Assembly: GCA_022707725.1 (NCBI GenBank)
Contig: JAKJAB010000001.1
Location: 4,075 to 11,194 of the forward strand
Source: Chloroflexota bacterium
GTDB taxonomy: Bacteria > Chloroflexota > Anaerolineae > B4-G1 > SLSP01
DNA length: 7,120 nucleotides
Direction of reading: 5' to 3'
The stretch's first letter is position 1; every line of letters begins with the position of its first letter. A model generated the notes under the pieces. That model had not been told where the DNA came from. It ran no database searches and saw only the letters and a program-made list of their open reading frames with translations. A program made the translations under genes and the position numbers. Positions 6,253 through 7,120 of this stretch are shown one piece after another.

Positions 6253-7120
6253 CTACTCCTCCACCACAAACTGCCCGCCGTCGCTCCGCCCAAACACCTC
6301 CGGGAAGTACATCTGGGACGCCGTCGTCGGAATCACGTTGAAGGTCCCCGGGACGCTGGCGCGCATGATGTAGCTGTACTCGTAAGTCCCGCGCGGCAGG
6401 TAAGTGGCGAAGAGCGCCACTTTCTCGTCGCGGATCTCCGAGTGCGAGAACCACCACCACCCCCAACCGTACCAGCGATACCAGGCGTCTTCTTCTTCCA
6501 GGGTGAGGTTGTGTACGCCGGGCCGCTCGCCGACGACGCTCGTGGTGTTGAGGGTGACGTCCACTGCCTCGCAGCCCGCCGGCAGCGGGTCTTCGAGCAT
6601 AACGTAGTGCAGGTCGGTGGGCGCGACGACAGTGAGTTTCACGCGAATCACGTCGCCGACCTGCGCGCGGTCGATGCGAACGTCTGGGGCGTCCACGAGG
6701 CTGTACTGCCGCGCGACGACGATGCCGCGATCCAGCGCCTTCACCTGATCGACGGGCAGGAAATAGCGCAGGTGGGCGGTGTAGTAAAGCTGGCCTTCGC
6801 CGGTTTGCCCGCTTGCGGCGGGTAGGCGCTCGATGAACAGGCGGTTGCCCTCTTCCACCAACAGTTGCGCAATAGCGACGGTGAGTTTCCGGCTTTCTGT
6901 GATATTGTCCCTGTTGTAGTCGTCCTGTAGCAACGTCTCGCCGTTCAGCGTGACCCTGTAGCTGAAGTCGCCGCGCAGCTCACCCGTGGCGCGCATATAG
7001 GCGACCAACCCCATCAGCGACCACGCCGTAGACTGCGTCGTGCCCCAATAGCCTTCCTTGCGGACGGCCATCAGCCAGCGCGCAACGTTGGGCAGCAGAT
7101 CGCTCTCGGGGTTGTGGCGG
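6253..7120 (-). CDS. Bacterial alpha-2-macroglobulin family protein, C-terminal part (runs off right edge)
   Basis: Only the last 288 residues are inside the window; the frame stays open to the right edge. Alpha-2-macroglobulins are large exported or lipid-anchored proteins that trap proteases. The first visible segment (NPESDLLPNVARWLMAVRKE then WGTTQSTAWSLMGLVAYM) is the last helical hairpin of the thioester domain. The middle holds the beta-rich segments typical of the following domains (QLYYTAHLRYFLP, VGDVIRVKLTVVAP). The C-terminus, GTFNVIPTTASQMYFPEVFGRSDGGQFVV, matches the end of the family's receptor-binding-like domain. The Cys-Gly-Glu-Gln thioester site and the signal peptide would lie upstream, outside the window, so it is unknown whether this member has a working thioester. 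An aromatic-rich stretch WYRWYGWGWWWF is notable. Stop TAG at 6255-6253, followed by a terminator. Confidence 0.92.
   Translation of the reverse strand, partial: RHNPESDLLPNVARWLMAVRKEGYWGTTQSTAWSLMGLVAYMRATGELRGDFSYRVTLNGETLLQDDYNRDNITESRKLTVAIAQLLVEEGNRLFIERLPAASGQTGEGQLYYTAHLRYFLPVDQVKALDRGIVVARQYSLVDAPDVRIDRAQVGDVIRVKLTVVAPTDLHYVMLEDPLPAGCEAVDVTLNTTSVVGERPGVHNLTLEEEDAWYRWYGWGWWWFSHSEIRDEKVALFATYLPRGTYEYSYIMRASVPGTFNVIPTTASQMYFPEVFGRSDGGQFVVEE

Noticed and set aside
6107..6466. A 119-codon minus-strand frame across the terminator and antitoxin promoter
   Set aside because: It runs through the alpha-2-macroglobulin C-terminus in another frame and across clear control elements, with no domain.

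Overview
This window looks like chromosomal DNA from a GC-rich, free-living bacterium. My best guess is Chloroflexota (Anaerolineae-like). The guess rests on the mix of a lipoprotein with a Thr/Pro linker and propeller-type repeats, a bacterial alpha-2-macroglobulin with a Trp-rich stretch near its end, a VapBC-type module, and short heptamer repeats between genes. It is inference; no rRNA or marker gene is present.

Layout. (1) 1-505, minus strand: the first 168 codons of a lipoprotein that runs off the left edge. A good sigma70-type promoter lies about 180 nt upstream, so the mRNA has a long leader that can fold, including a pseudoknot. (2) 720-867: control region of the divergent plus-strand unit. 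(3) 868-3602, plus strand: fhs (formate-tetrahydrofolate ligase) and folD (methylene-THF dehydrogenase/cyclohydrolase). Together they interconvert formate, 10-formyl-THF, methenyl-THF and methylene-THF, using ATP and NADP(H). The 110-bp gap between them holds an unusual heptamer array facing its own mirror. (4) 3603-5155, plus strand: a hairpin, an extended -10 promoter, a structured leader with two competing pairings next to the ribosome binding site, and a FprA/adrenodoxin-reductase-like ferredoxin-NADP reductase. (5) 5162-6162, minus strand: a toxin-antitoxin operon. The toxin is a PIN-domain VapC; the antitoxin appears to be two ribbon-helix-helix-type antitoxins fused in one chain. A clean promoter and an operator-like repeat lie upstream. 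(6) 6183-7120, minus strand: the C-terminal 288 residues of an alpha-2-macroglobulin-family protein, ending at a strong hairpin terminator.

How the parts work together. fhs and folD form a one-carbon unit. The reductase next to them handles NADP(H) and could link that pool to ferredoxin, but its own promoter makes an operon link uncertain. The toxin-antitoxin module is self-contained, between two converging or co-directional units. The items most worth a second look are the fused antitoxin, the lipoprotein leader RNA and the reductase leader RNA.
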